Assembly (NCBI RefSeq): GCF_003952485.1
Contig: NZ_CP034447.1
Coordinates: forward strand, 3,300,501-3,364,500
DNA from: Mesorhizobium sp. M1E.F.Ca.ET.045.02.1.1
Lineage (GTDB): Bacteria; Pseudomonadota; Alphaproteobacteria; Rhizobiales; Rhizobiaceae
Direction: 5' to 3'
DNA length: 64,000 nucleotides
Shown here: positions 16,043 to 24,065 of the stretch, one piece after another
Layout of the letters: every line of letters starts with the position of its first letter
Position numbering within the stretch: the stretch's first letter is position 1
Made by a program: the position numbers and the translations under genes
Notes under the pieces: generated by a model
What the model was told of the DNA's origin: nothing
The model's input: only the letters and a program-made list of their open reading frames with translations
The model's database searches: none

Positions 16043-17418
16043 GGCAGCCAGATCCCGCTCTCATCCGCCGGCCGGCCTACCTTTCGCTGGCCGACCAGTT
16101 CGCGCGCGCGATCCATGACGGGCGGCTCGCCAATGGCGCTCGGCTGCCGACGCACCGACGCCTTGCGGATGACCTGAAACTTTCCGTGCAGACCGTCAGC
16201 CGCGCCTATGAGGAGCTGATTCGCCGCGGCCTGATCTCCGGCGAGATCGGACGCGGCAGCTTCGTGCAGACGCAGCGCCGCGAGCCGGATCCGCCCTACC
16301 TCCCAGAACGGTTGGGCGAGGTCATCGATCTTTCCATCCTGAAGCCGGTCTGCGAGCCGATGCATCTGGAGAAGCTGAAGCAGGCACTGGGGTGGCTCTC
16401 CGAGAACCTGCCGTCGAGCTCGGCGCTGTCGTTCCGGCCGAACATGGTGTTCCCGCGCCATCGCGCGGTGGCCGTCGAGTGGCTGAAGCTCTGCGGCCTC
16501 GAAGCGTCGCCGCAGAATATCTGCCTCACCAATGGCGCCACGGCCGGCATGACGGTGGCGCTGATGAGTGTGGCGCCACCCGGCTCGACCGTCGCCACCG
16601 AGGCGATCGGCCACCACACGCTGGTGCCGCTTGCCCGCTATCTCGGCTTCAACCTCGAAGGCCTGCCGATCGACGGCAATGGGCTCATTCCCGAGGCGCT
16701 CGACGAGGCCTGCCGTCTGTCGGACATCCGCGCCGTCTTCGTCCAGCCTTCGGTCATCAACCCGACGGCCACCTTGATGGACGCCGCCCGCCGCGAGCAG
16801 ATCGCGGCCGTCGCGCGCAAGCACGATATCGCCATCATCGAAAACGATGTGCTTGGGCCTCTGGTCGAAGGCCGGCCTCCCGCTGTCGCTGCTTTCGCGC
16901 CCGAGCGAACGCTCTACGTCACCTCATTCACCAAGATCGTCGTGCCGGGTTTGCGCATCGGTTATCTCGCCGTGCCGGACCGCTACGTCGCTGCCGTCGC
17001 CAACCGCCACCTCGTCTCGAACTGGATGGCGACGCCGATGGTGGCGGAGATTGCGACGCGCTGGGTGAGCGACGGCACGGCGATGGAGCTGGTCAAGTGG
17101 CAGCGCGGGGCGCTCAGGCGACGGCAGGAGATCGCGGCGGAAGTGCTCTCGGGCGTCGATTATCGCAGCCATCGCGACGGGCTGCATCTTTGGCTGGAGC
17201 TGCCCGGCGACCGGGCCGAGGAGAGCTTTGTCGCGCAGGCGCGCCTGCGTGGCGTGGCGATCGCGCCGGGCACGTCTTTCCGCATCGCCGACACGCCCTG
17301 GCATCCGGCCGTGCGTATCTCGCTCGGATCGACCACCGAGGGGGAACTGCGCGCGGGCTTGAGCGTTGTCGCCAAGCTCCTGCTCGGCGATCCGGAGCAT
17401 CTCCTGCTCGCCATCTGA
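16033..17418 (+). CDS. enuR: MocR/GntR-type PLP-binding regulator of ectoine catabolism
   Basis: 461-aa regulator. The N-terminal GntR winged helix covers residues 10-80 (LPTHRRLADDLKLSVQTVSRAYEEL across 38-62). An aminotransferase-fold domain holds LTNGATAGM, the substrate arginine in GLRIGY, and PLP lysine Lys301 in TSFTKIVVPG. EnuR in Ruegeria uses the equivalent lysine to bind PLP and senses the pathway intermediates alpha-acetyl-diaminobutyrate and diaminobutyrate, acting as repressor of the catabolic operon. The gene lies directly upstream of ehuABCD-eutABCDE and divergent from asnC. The start at 16033 has no clear ribosome site, and a repeated motif overlaps it. Confidence 0.9.
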   Translation: MTLWQPDPALIRRPAYLSLADQFARAIHDGRLANGARLPTHRRLADDLKLSVQTVSRAYEELIRRGLISGEIGRGSFVQTQRREPDPPYLPERLGEVIDLSILKPVCEPMHLEKLKQALGWLSENLPSSSALSFRPNMVFPRHRAVAVEWLKLCGLEASPQNICLTNGATAGMTVALMSVAPPGSTVATEAIGHHTLVPLARYLGFNLEGLPIDGNGLIPEALDEACRLSDIRAVFVQPSVINPTATLMDAARREQIAAVARKHDIAIIENDVLGPLVEGRPPAVAAFAPERTLYVTSFTKIVVPGLRIGYLAVPDRYVAAVANRHLVSNWMATPMVAEIATRWVSDGTAMELVKWQRGALRRRQEIAAEVLSGVDYRSHRDGLHLWLELPGDRAEESFVAQARLRGVAIAPGTSFRIADTPWHPAVRISLGSTTEGELRAGLSVVAKLLLGDPEHLLLAI

Positions 17419-17465
17419 TGCATAAGCGGAGCGCAGATTGCCCTGAAATTGTGCGACGCCCGAAA

Positions 17466-17500
17466 TATTGTCATGATATTATTTTCCTAATTGACATGAT
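17466..17500 (+). promoter_or_regulatory. Candidate EnuR operator/promoter of the ehu-eut operon
   Basis: AATAT and ATATT flank TGTCATG at 17464-17480, and GTCATGATATTAT (17470-17482) matches 12 of 13 bases of the motif at the enuR start. A second ACATGAT lies at 17494-17500. TTGACA at 17491-17496 could be a -35 box. The site sits in the 136-bp gap between enuR and ehuA, the natural control point for importer and catabolic genes. Confidence 0.55.
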
Positions 17501-17554
17501 TTGGAGTGTTTCGCATCGTTAAGGGCATAGGCTGCTCCAGAACGGGGAAATCTG

Positions 17555-18340
17555 TTGCCCGCGCCCATTATCAAGGTCGACGCCATTTCGAAGAGCTTCG
17601 GTACCTTCAAGGTGCTGGACGGCCTGTCGATGCAGGTCATGCCGGGCGAGAAGCTGGCGCTGATCGGTCCGTCCGGATCGGGCAAGACGACGATCCTGCG
17701 CATCCTGATGACGCTGGAGAAGATCGACGGCGGCCACATCCAGATCGACGGCGAGCAGCTCTATCACATGGAGCGCAACGGGCAGCTGCTGCCGGCCGAC
17801 GAGCGGCACCTGGCCAAGATGCGCCAGAAGATCGGCATGGTCTTCCAGCTCTTCAATCTGTTCCCGCACAAATGCGTCATAGACAACGTGACGCTGGCGC
17901 CGATGCTGACCAAGGGCGTCGCGCGCGTCGCCGCCGAAAAGCGGGCGATGGAACTGCTCGACATGGTCGGCCTGGCCGACAAGGCCAAGGCGATGCCGGC
18001 GCAGCTTTCCGGCGGCCAGAAGCAGCGCGTCGCGATCGCCAGGGCGCTGGCGCTGTCGCCCAAGATCATGCTGTTCGACGAGGTCACCTCGGCGCTCGAT
18101 CCCGAACTGGTCGAGGAGGTGCTCAACGTTATGCGCAAGCTCGCCGCCGAGACCGACATGACGATGCTTTTGGTCACCCACGAGATGGGCTTCGCCCACG
18201 ACTTCGCCGACCGGGTGCTGTTCTTCGACCGCGGCAGGATCGTCGAGGAAGGCAAGCCCGACGAGATTTTCCGCCATCCCAAGCAGGAACGCACGCAGGG
18301 CTTCCTGAAGAAGATCATCGCGGCCGGACACCGCGTCTGA
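17555..18340 (+). CDS. ehuA: Ectoine/hydroxyectoine ABC transporter ATP-binding protein
   Basis: 261-aa ATPase of the polar amino-acid importer class: Walker [10 protein letters not shown] (about 38-46), Q-loop in [12 protein letters not shown], signature LSGGQKQR, Walker [15 protein letters not shown] and switch histidine in LLVTHEMGF. It energises uptake of the osmolyte ectoine as carbon and nitrogen source. The start is TTG 17555 with GGGGA 6 nt upstream; no ATG fits. Its identity as EhuA follows from the gene order ehuA-B-C-D followed by eutABCDE, as described in Sinorhizobium meliloti. Sequence alone would say only polar amino-acid importer. Confidence 0.9.
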   Translation: MPAPIIKVDAISKSFGTFKVLDGLSMQVMPGEKLALIGPSGSGKTTILRILMTLEKIDGGHIQIDGEQLYHMERNGQLLPADERHLAKMRQKIGMVFQLFNLFPHKCVIDNVTLAPMLTKGVARVAAEKRAMELLDMVGLADKAKAMPAQLSGGQKQRVAIARALALSPKIMLFDEVTSALDPELVEEVLNVMRKLAAETDMTMLLVTHEMGFAHDFADRVLFFDRGRIVEEGKPDEIFRHPKQERTQGFLKKIIAAGHRV

Positions 18341-18447
18341 CCGCAATGCCCCAGGGGCGGTGAAGCCGTCCCGAAGACCAGAAACGGGCGGCGAGAACGC
18401 TGTCCCGAACCGAGCAAACCAAGAAGAGAGATAAGGAGTTGGGAACG

Positions 18448-19299
18448 ATGAAGAAACTTGGCATTCTGGCTGGCGTCGCCGGCCTCGCAGTGGCCGCGGT
18501 GCTGGTCGCCTCTGGTGCGCGTTCGGCCGACGACGCCAAGCTGGAGGAGCTCAAGGGGCAAGGCTTCGCCCGCGTCGCCATCGCCAATGAGCCGCCCTAC
18601 ACGGCGGTGGCCGCCGACGGCAAGGTCTCGGGCGCCGCGCCCGACGTGGCGCGCGAGATTTTCAAGCGCCTCGGCGTCAACGATATCGTTGCCTCCATCT
18701 CCGAATATGGCGCCATGATCCCCGGCCTGCAGGCCGGGCGCTTCGACGTCGTCACCGCCGGTCTGTTCATGAAGCCGGAGCGCTGCGCGGCAGTCGCCTA
18801 TTCCGAGCCGGTGCTTTGCGATGCCGAGGCGATGCTGGTGAAGAAGGGTAATCCGAAGGGCTTCAAGAGCTATGAGGACATCGCCAAGGACACGTCCGCC
18901 ACCGTCGGCGCACCTGGCGGCGGCACCGAGGAGAAGCTGGCGCTCACCGCCGGCGTGCCGCGCGACCGCGTCATCGTCGTGCCGGACGGCCAGAGCGGCC
19001 TGAAGATGGTGCAGGACGGCCGCATCGACGCCTATTCGCTCCCCGTCCTGTCGATCAACGACCTGATCAAGAAGGCCAACGATCCGAACCTCGAAGTGAT
19101 CGCGCCGGTGCAGGGCGCGCCGGTCTATTGCGACGGCGCCGCCTTCAAGAAGGGCGACGAGGCGCTGCGCGATGCCTATGACGTCGAGCTCGCCAAGATG
19201 AAGAAGTCCGGCGAGTTCGCCAAGATCATCGAGCCCTACGGCTTCTCGGCCAAGGCGGCGATGTCGACGACGCGCGAGAAGCTCTGCGCGGCGAAGTAG
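18448..19299 (+). CDS. ehuB: Ectoine/hydroxyectoine-binding periplasmic protein
   Basis: 283-aa solute-binding protein of the polar amino-acid family. The signal peptide has basic MKK, hydrophobic GILAGVAGLAVAAVLVASG and likely cleavage after GARSA. The mature part begins the family fold with FARVAIANEPPYTAV, and the FDVVTAGLFMKPERC motif follows. ATG 18448 has AAGGAG 9 nt upstream; a TTG three codons earlier is less likely. EhuB binds ectoines with high affinity and hands them to EhuCD. The gap to ehuC (228 bp) is filled by palindromic repeats. Confidence 0.9.
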   Translation: MKKLGILAGVAGLAVAAVLVASGARSADDAKLEELKGQGFARVAIANEPPYTAVAADGKVSGAAPDVAREIFKRLGVNDIVASISEYGAMIPGLQAGRFDVVTAGLFMKPERCAAVAYSEPVLCDAEAMLVKKGNPKGFKSYEDIAKDTSATVGAPGGGTEEKLALTAGVPRDRVIVVPDGQSGLKMVQDGRIDAYSLPVLSINDLIKKANDPNLEVIAPVQGAPVYCDGAAFKKGDEALRDAYDVELAKMKKSGEFAKIIEPYGFSAKAAMSTTREKLCAAK

Positions 19300-19310
19300 G
19301 CGCGACTTTT

Positions 19311-19480
19311 CCTTCTCCCCGTTCACGGGGAGAAGGTGGCCCGAAGGGCCGGATGAGGGGCGGCGCCAGCATTTCAGCGTTCGCGCTGCCCTCATCTGCC
19401 TGCCCGCCCTTCGCAGCAGCTACGCTGCAGCTTCGGAGGGTGGACAGCCTCTTCTCCCCGTGAACGGGGAGAAGAGGCTG
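19311..19480. repeat. Pair of GC-rich palindromic repeats between ehuB and ehuC
   Basis: A first perfect hairpin, CCTTCTCCCCGT-TC-ACGGGGAGAAGG, lies at 19311-19336. A second, with 17-bp arms and a 2-nt centre (CAGCCTCTTCTCCCCGT and its complement), spans 19445-19480. Between them GATGAGGG and CCCTCATC form a further inverted pair (about 19352-19359 and 19389-19396). The core equals that of the 12145 element. In RNA it would make strong hairpins that could protect the ehuB message or reduce read-through into the permeases. Confidence 0.85.
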
Positions 19481-19527
19481 TCGCGGCTGTCTCGCATAAC
19501 AGCAAACGATTGGAATTTTGAAACCCA

Positions 19528-20187
19528 ATGACCCAGTGGTCCGGCTATCTCGACCTGATATTGCAGGGAGCGCTTGTCACCATCGAGCTGACGCTGATGG
19601 GATCGGTGCTCGCGCTCGTCATGGCCTTCCTCGCCGGCATGGGCCGCGTGTCGCGTTTCTTCATCGTGCGCGCCTTGGCCACGGTCTACATCGAGTTCTT
19701 CCGCGGCACCTCGATCTTCGTGCAACTGTTCTGGGCCTATTTCGTGCTGCCCTTCGCCGGCTTGTCGCTGACGCCCTTGCAGGCTGGCGTGCTGGCGCTG
19801 GGCTTGAATGTCGGCGCCTATGCGGCGGAAGTGGTGCGCGGCGCCATCCTGTCGATCGGCCGCGAGCAGTACGAGGCCTGCACGGCGCTCAATCTCGGCC
19901 GTTGGCAAGGCATGCGCCACGTCATCCTGCCGCAGGCGCTGCTCATCATGCTGCCGACCTTCGGCAACAACGCGATCGAACTGCTCAAGGCGACGTCGGT
20001 CGTGTCGCTGATCTCGCTCGCCGACCTCACCTTCCAGGCGCAGGTGGTGCGCTCGCAGACTGGCAGCACGCTGATGCCTTTCGTTTCCGTCCTCGTCATC
20101 TATTTCGTGCTTGCGCTGATCATCTCCTGGGGCGTGCGCTCGCTGGAGCGCCGCATGGCGCGCGGCCTCGACGGAGTGCGTGTCTGA
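19528..20187 (+). CDS. ehuC: Ectoine/hydroxyectoine ABC transporter permease
   Basis: 219-aa inner-membrane permease of the HisM/GlnP type, with about five hydrophobic segments. The substrate-path motif FRGTSIFVQLFW (about 52-63) and the EAA loop EAC-TALNLGRWQGMRHVILPQA (near 113-135) are typical. It pairs with EhuD, whose start codon overlaps this stop codon (TGATG at 20185-20189). It follows the repeat-filled gap after ehuB. Confidence 0.9.
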   Translation: MTQWSGYLDLILQGALVTIELTLMGSVLALVMAFLAGMGRVSRFFIVRALATVYIEFFRGTSIFVQLFWAYFVLPFAGLSLTPLQAGVLALGLNVGAYAAEVVRGAILSIGREQYEACTALNLGRWQGMRHVILPQALLIMLPTFGNNAIELLKATSVVSLISLADLTFQAQVVRSQTGSTLMPFVSVLVIYFVLALIISWGVRSLERRMARGLDGVRV

Positions 20188-20846
20188 TGGAATGGGATTG
20201 GAATTTTGTCCGGGAGATCATGCCGACGCTGATCCAGGGCGTGAAGATCACGATCCTGGCGACGGTGCTCGGCTCGGTCCTGGCGGCGATCGTCGGCCTG
20301 GCGATAGCGCTGGCGCGGCGCTCGCCGAACCGGGCGGTGTCGCGCAGCGTCGGCTGGTTCGCCGAATTCATCCGCGGCACGCCGCTCCTGGTGCAGCTTT
20401 ACTTCATCTTCTACGTGCTGCCCGACATCGGCATCCTCTTGCCGCCGCTGGTGGCGGGCGTCATCGGGCTCGGTCTGCACTACGGCACCTATACCGCCGA
20501 GGTCTATCGCGCCGGCATCGACAATGTGCCGCGCGGCCAGTGGGAGGCCGCCAAGGCCTGCAATCTGAGCGGCCACCACACCTGGACGCATGTCATCCTG
20601 CCGCAGGCGATCCCGCCGATGATCCCGGCCCTGGCCAACTATTTCATCGCCATGTTCAAGGAGACGCCGCTGCTTTCGGCGATCACTGTGCTCGAGCTGA
20701 TGAACCAGGCCAAGAGCGTCGCCAACAGCTACTATCGCTACATCGAACCGATGACGCTGGTTGGCGCCTTCTTCCTCGTCATCAGCATCTGCTCCGTCGT
20801 ACTCTTGCGCTGGCTGGAGCACCGCTACGGCAGGATCGAAAGATGA
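20187..20846 (+). CDS. ehuD: Ectoine/hydroxyectoine ABC transporter permease
   Basis: 219-aa permease of the HisQ/GlnP type, with about five membrane segments. It has FIRGTPLLVQLYFIFY (about 65-80) and the coupling loop WEAAKACNLSGHHTWTHVILPQA. It starts inside the ehuC stop codon, and its own stop overlaps the eutA start (ATGA at 20843-20846). This ties transporter and catabolic genes into one translationally coupled unit. Confidence 0.9.
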   Translation: MEWDWNFVREIMPTLIQGVKITILATVLGSVLAAIVGLAIALARRSPNRAVSRSVGWFAEFIRGTPLLVQLYFIFYVLPDIGILLPPLVAGVIGLGLHYGTYTAEVYRAGIDNVPRGQWEAAKACNLSGHHTWTHVILPQAIPPMIPALANYFIAMFKETPLLSAITVLELMNQAKSVANSYYRYIEPMTLVGAFFLVISICSVVLLRWLEHRYGRIER

Positions 20847-21628
20847 AAGTCATGAAACCGTTGCCCGAAATCCGGCTGGCGCCGAGCCGGCCCGCCCTCG
20901 ATGCGCGTCCGCTGGAAAAACGCGTCGGCCTGATCGCCCTTGCCACCGACCATACCAGCGAGATCGACTTCCGCCGCATGGTGGCGAGCGAGCGGATCGG
21001 CGTCTATGTCGCGCGCATTCCCTATGCCAATCCGACGACGCCGGGGAATTTGCGCAAGATGCAGCCGCAGCTTTCGGCGGGCGCGGCGCTCATCCTGCCG
21101 GACGAGCCACTCGACGCCGTCTGCTACTCCTGCACCTCGGCCTCCGTGGTGATCGGCGACGCCGAGATCGAAGCCGCGATCCAGGCGGCCAAACCGAACG
21201 TTCCCGTGGTCACGCCACCCATGGCCGGCGTGCGCGGCCTGAATGCCTTCGGGGTGAAGCGCATCAGCATTCTGACCCCTTACACCATCGAGACCAGCCG
21301 GCCGATGGCGACCTATTTCGCCGCGCACGGCTTCGACATCGAGAGCTTCACCTGTCTCGGCTTCGAGGACGACCGCGAGATGGCGCGCATCAAGCCGGGC
21401 GCTCTCGTTGATCTGGCGCGCAAAGTCACCCATGCACGGGCCGATGCGCTGTTCGTTTCGTGCACGGCGCTACGCGCGGCGCTTGCCGTTCCAGGCATGG
21501 AGGAGGCGATCGGCCGCCCGGTCGTCACCAGTAACCAGGCCAGCGCCTGGAATTGCCTGCGACTCTGCGGCGACGACACACCACGGCCGGAGTTCGGCCG
21601 GCTGATGACGAAGCCGCTTGGACAGTAA
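20843..21628 (+). CDS. eutA: Ectoine utilization protein EutA, Asp/Glu racemase superfamily
   Basis: 261-aa cytoplasmic protein of the aspartate/glutamate/hydantoin racemase superfamily, close to maleate isomerase and arylmalonate decarboxylase folds. Both catalytic cysteine positions are present: Cys97 in CYSCTSAS and Cys207 in VSCTAL. EutA is found in ectoine operons of hydroxyectoine users and, with EutB and EutC, is proposed to convert hydroxyectoine-derived intermediates. The exact reaction is not settled. It starts inside the ehuD stop codon. Confidence 0.9.
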   Translation: MKVMKPLPEIRLAPSRPALDARPLEKRVGLIALATDHTSEIDFRRMVASERIGVYVARIPYANPTTPGNLRKMQPQLSAGAALILPDEPLDAVCYSCTSASVVIGDAEIEAAIQAAKPNVPVVTPPMAGVRGLNAFGVKRISILTPYTIETSRPMATYFAAHGFDIESFTCLGFEDDREMARIKPGALVDLARKVTHARADALFVSCTALRAALAVPGMEEAIGRPVVTSNQASAWNCLRLCGDDTPRPEFGRLMTKPLGQ

Positions 21629-21649
21629 AATTATGTCCTGCTTACAAGA

Positions 21650-21808
21650 GCGACCCCCTCTGGCCTGCCGGCCATCTCCCCCTCAAGGGGGGGGATTGGC
21701 TGCTGTTACGCTTTCGCCAATCATCGACGTTGCAAGAAGAGAGACAGCGTCGAAGCTGGTGATCTCCCCCCTTGAGGGGGAGATGGCCGGCAGGCCAGAG
21801 GGGGTCGC
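21650..21808. repeat. Palindromic repeat with 43-bp perfect inverted ends between eutA and eutB
   Basis: The left end 21650-21692 and right end 21766-21808 are perfect 43-bp inverted copies; the outermost sequence is GCGACCCCCTCTGGCCTGCC. The middle (21693-21765) is unrelated spacer containing TTTCGCCAATCA. A sister copy lies at 22828-22985 with the same layout and a similar spacer. No transposase is present. The right end stops 3 bp before the eutB start, and its GAGGGGG lies at ribosome-site distance. Confidence 0.92.
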
Positions 21809-21811
21809 CCG

Positions 21812-22801
21812 ATGACGCGCGCCATCGCCCTCGCGGACATACGCACCGCCCGCGAGCGTATCGCCAACAAGATTGAGCGGACGCCAACCGTCTTGTCGCA
21901 AAGCCTGTCGGATCGCGCGGGCCATCCCGTCCACCTCAAGCTGGAGCATCACCAGACCACCGGCGCGTTCAAGCTGCGCGGCGCGTCCAACGCCATCGCC
22001 GCGTTGAGCCCGCAGCAAAGATCGCGCGGCGTCGTCGCGGCGTCGACCGGCAATCACGGCCGCGCGCTTGCGCATGCCGCCAGGCTCGAAGGCATGCGCG
22101 CAGTGATCTGCATGTCGAAACTGGTGCCCGAAAACAAGCTCGACGCCATCCGCCGTCTGGGCGCGGATATCCGCATCGTCGGCAACAGCCAAGATGATGC
22201 CCAGCAGGAAGTCGACCGGCTGGTCGCGAAGGAGGGGCTGATTATGCTGCCTCCGTTCGACCATCCCGACATCATCGCCGGGCAGGGCACGCTCGGGCTG
22301 GAGATCATGGAGCAGGTCCCGGACGCAGCAAGCGTGCTTGTACCGCTCTCCGGCGGCGGATTGGCCGCGGGCGTCGCGGCGGCCGTCAAGGGTGTGAGCC
22401 CGAGCACGAAAGTTCTCGGCATCTCGATGGAGCGAGGTGCGGCGATGAAGGCGAGCCTCGATGCCGGCCGGCCGGTGCAGGTCGAGGAACTGCCGACGCT
22501 GGCGGATTCGCTCGGCGGCGGCATCGGCCTCGACAACCAACTGACCTTTGCCATGTGCCGCAGCCTGCTCGACGATGTCATCCTGCTTTCCGAGGACGAG
22601 ATCGCCGCCGGCATCCGCCATGCCTATGAGAAAGAGCGCGAGATCGTCGAGGGCGCAGGCGCCGTCGGCATCGGCGCGCTGCTTTCCGGAAAGGTGAAGG
22701 CGAAAGGCCCGACCGTCCTCATCCTCTCCGGCCGCAACATCGACATGAGCCTGCATCGCCGTATCGTCTGCGGCGAACTCATAACGGAGCACGCTGCATG
22801 A
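21812..22801 (+). CDS. eutB: Hydroxyectoine utilization dehydratase EutB (threonine dehydratase-like)
   Basis: 329-aa fold-type II PLP enzyme, like threonine/serine dehydratases. PLP lysine is Lys54 in TTGAFKLRGASNA, the AST-G-NHGRA substrate loop follows, and the phosphate-binding glycine loop is SGGGLAAG (about 177-184). EutB is thought to dehydrate the hydroxylated intermediate from hydroxyectoine so that EutC can return it to the common pathway; this is established only by analogy. The start at 21812 has GAGGGGG supplied by the right end of the palindromic repeat. The last codon is followed at once by another repeat. Confidence 0.9.
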   Translation: MTRAIALADIRTARERIANKIERTPTVLSQSLSDRAGHPVHLKLEHHQTTGAFKLRGASNAIAALSPQQRSRGVVAASTGNHGRALAHAARLEGMRAVICMSKLVPENKLDAIRRLGADIRIVGNSQDDAQQEVDRLVAKEGLIMLPPFDHPDIIAGQGTLGLEIMEQVPDAASVLVPLSGGGLAAGVAAAVKGVSPSTKVLGISMERGAAMKASLDAGRPVQVEELPTLADSLGGGIGLDNQLTFAMCRSLLDDVILLSEDEIAAGIRHAYEKEREIVEGAGAVGIGALLSGKVKAKGPTVLILSGRNIDMSLHRRIVCGELITEHAA

Positions 22802-22827
22802 AAGTTCTTCTGCGTCTAGTTCCCGCC

Positions 22828-22985
22828 CACCCCCCTCTGTCCTGCCGGACATCTCCCCCGCAGGGGGGGAGATTGGATGTCGCCATCGCTTTCGCCAATC
22901 ACCGACGTTGCAGGACAAGTGCCGTCGGCAAAGCTGCTGATCTCCCCCCTTGCGGGGGAGATGGCCGGCAGGCCAGAGGGGGGTG
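22828..22985. repeat. Second copy of the long-inverted-end palindromic repeat, between eutB and eutC
   Basis: The inverted ends are imperfect (CACCCCCCTCTG at the left, CAGAGGGGGGTG at the right), continuing through CTGCCGG, CATCTCCCCC and the complements near 22940-22975. The spacer shares the CGCTTTCGCCAATCACCGACGT stretch with the 21650 element's spacer (TTTCGCCAATCATCGACGT), so the two are copies of the same element. Short open frames running across it are not genes. Confidence 0.9.
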
Positions 22986-23033
22986 CGACGGAGCGCCTTC
23001 CTTCGCAGCGTGGGCCATCGTGGAGCGCATCGC

Positions 23034-24026
23034 ATGAGCCGCATGACCATCCTCACCGAAGCGGATCTGCGCAAGATCGTGACGCTCGATCTCGACGCCG
23101 TCGCCTGTGTCGAGAATGCTTTCCGCGCTTTGGCCACGCTGCCGGTGGCAATGCCGCCAATCTTGCGGCTCGACATTCCCGAGCATCGCGGCGAGGTCGA
23201 CGTGAAGTCCGCCTATGTGCCCGGCATCGACGGCTTCGCCATCAAGATCAGCTCCGGCTTCTTCGACAATCCGAAGCTCGGCCTGCCCAGCGGCGGCGGC
23301 ATGATGGTGCTGCTCTCGGCAAAGACCGGGGTGGTCGAAGCGCTGCTGCTCGACAATGGCTATCTGACCGATGTCCGCACCGCCGCAGCCGGCGCGGTCG
23401 CGGCCAGGTTCTTGTCGCGAGAAGACTCCACCGTGGCCGCGATCTTCGGCGCCGGTTTGCAGGCCGGCCTGCAGTTGGAGGCCTTGCGCCTTGTCAGGCC
23501 GATCGAGGAAGCCCGCATCTGGGCCCGTGACGCAGCGAAGGCCGAGGCGGCCGCCGCTCGCTTACGCGAGAAGCTGGGCATCATGGTGCGCGCCGAGCCG
23601 GATGCGGCGAAGGCGGCGGCAGAGGCCGACATCATCGTTACCACCACGCCGTCGACCGAGCCGCTGATCAAGGCCGGTTTCGTTTCCGCCGGCCAGCACA
23701 TCACCGCCATGGGGTCGGATGCCGAGCACAAAAACGAGATCGCGCCGGCGATCCTGCGCATGGCCGATCTCTATGTCGCCGACAGCGCGAAACAGACGCG
23801 GCGCCTCGGCGAGCTCCATCACGCCATCGAGGCGGGCGTGATGGCCGCCGACGCCGACGTGACCGAGCTCGGCCAGATCATCGCCGGGAAAAAGCACGGA
23901 CGACGCTCGGCCGGCGACATCACCGTCGCCGACCTCACCGGTACCGGCGTGCAGGACACTGCGATCGCCACTTTGGCCCGCGACCGCGCGCGGGCAGCCA
24001 ATGCCGGAACCGTTTTCGAAAGCTGA
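23034..24026 (+). CDS. eutC: Ectoine utilization protein EutC (ornithine cyclodeaminase/mu-crystallin family)
   Basis: 330-aa NAD-dependent protein of the ornithine cyclodeaminase/mu-crystallin family. The Rossmann motif is IFGAGLQAGLQLEAL (about 137-151), preceded by TAAAGAVAARFLSRED, and the TTTPS loop near 200 is typical. EutC is proposed to act after EutB, reducing or cyclising the hydroxyectoine-derived intermediate. ATG 23034 has GGAG 8 nt upstream. It is the third gene after the importer and is separated from eutB by a palindromic repeat. Confidence 0.9.
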   Translation: MSRMTILTEADLRKIVTLDLDAVACVENAFRALATLPVAMPPILRLDIPEHRGEVDVKSAYVPGIDGFAIKISSGFFDNPKLGLPSGGGMMVLLSAKTGVVEALLLDNGYLTDVRTAAAGAVAARFLSREDSTVAAIFGAGLQAGLQLEALRLVRPIEEARIWARDAAKAEAAAARLREKLGIMVRAEPDAAKAAAEADIIVTTTPSTEPLIKAGFVSAGQHITAMGSDAEHKNEIAPAILRMADLYVADSAKQTRRLGELHHAIEAGVMAADADVTELGQIIAGKKHGRRSAGDITVADLTGTGVQDTAIATLARDRARAANAGTVFES

Positions 24027-24065
24027 TGCCTGGCCGCGAGGCCCAACAAACGAGGACCAAGAACG

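Noticed and set aside
21650-22985. CRISPR-like appearance of repeated GC-rich units around eutB
   Set aside because: Only two copies exist, 1.2 kb apart with a gene between them, and each is a long palindrome. There are no regularly spaced direct repeats and no cas genes.
22798-23037. Short open frames across the palindromic repeats between eut genes
   Set aside because: Their translations simply follow the repeat sequence (proline/glycine-rich) and differ between the two element copies. They have no ribosome site or conservation pattern.
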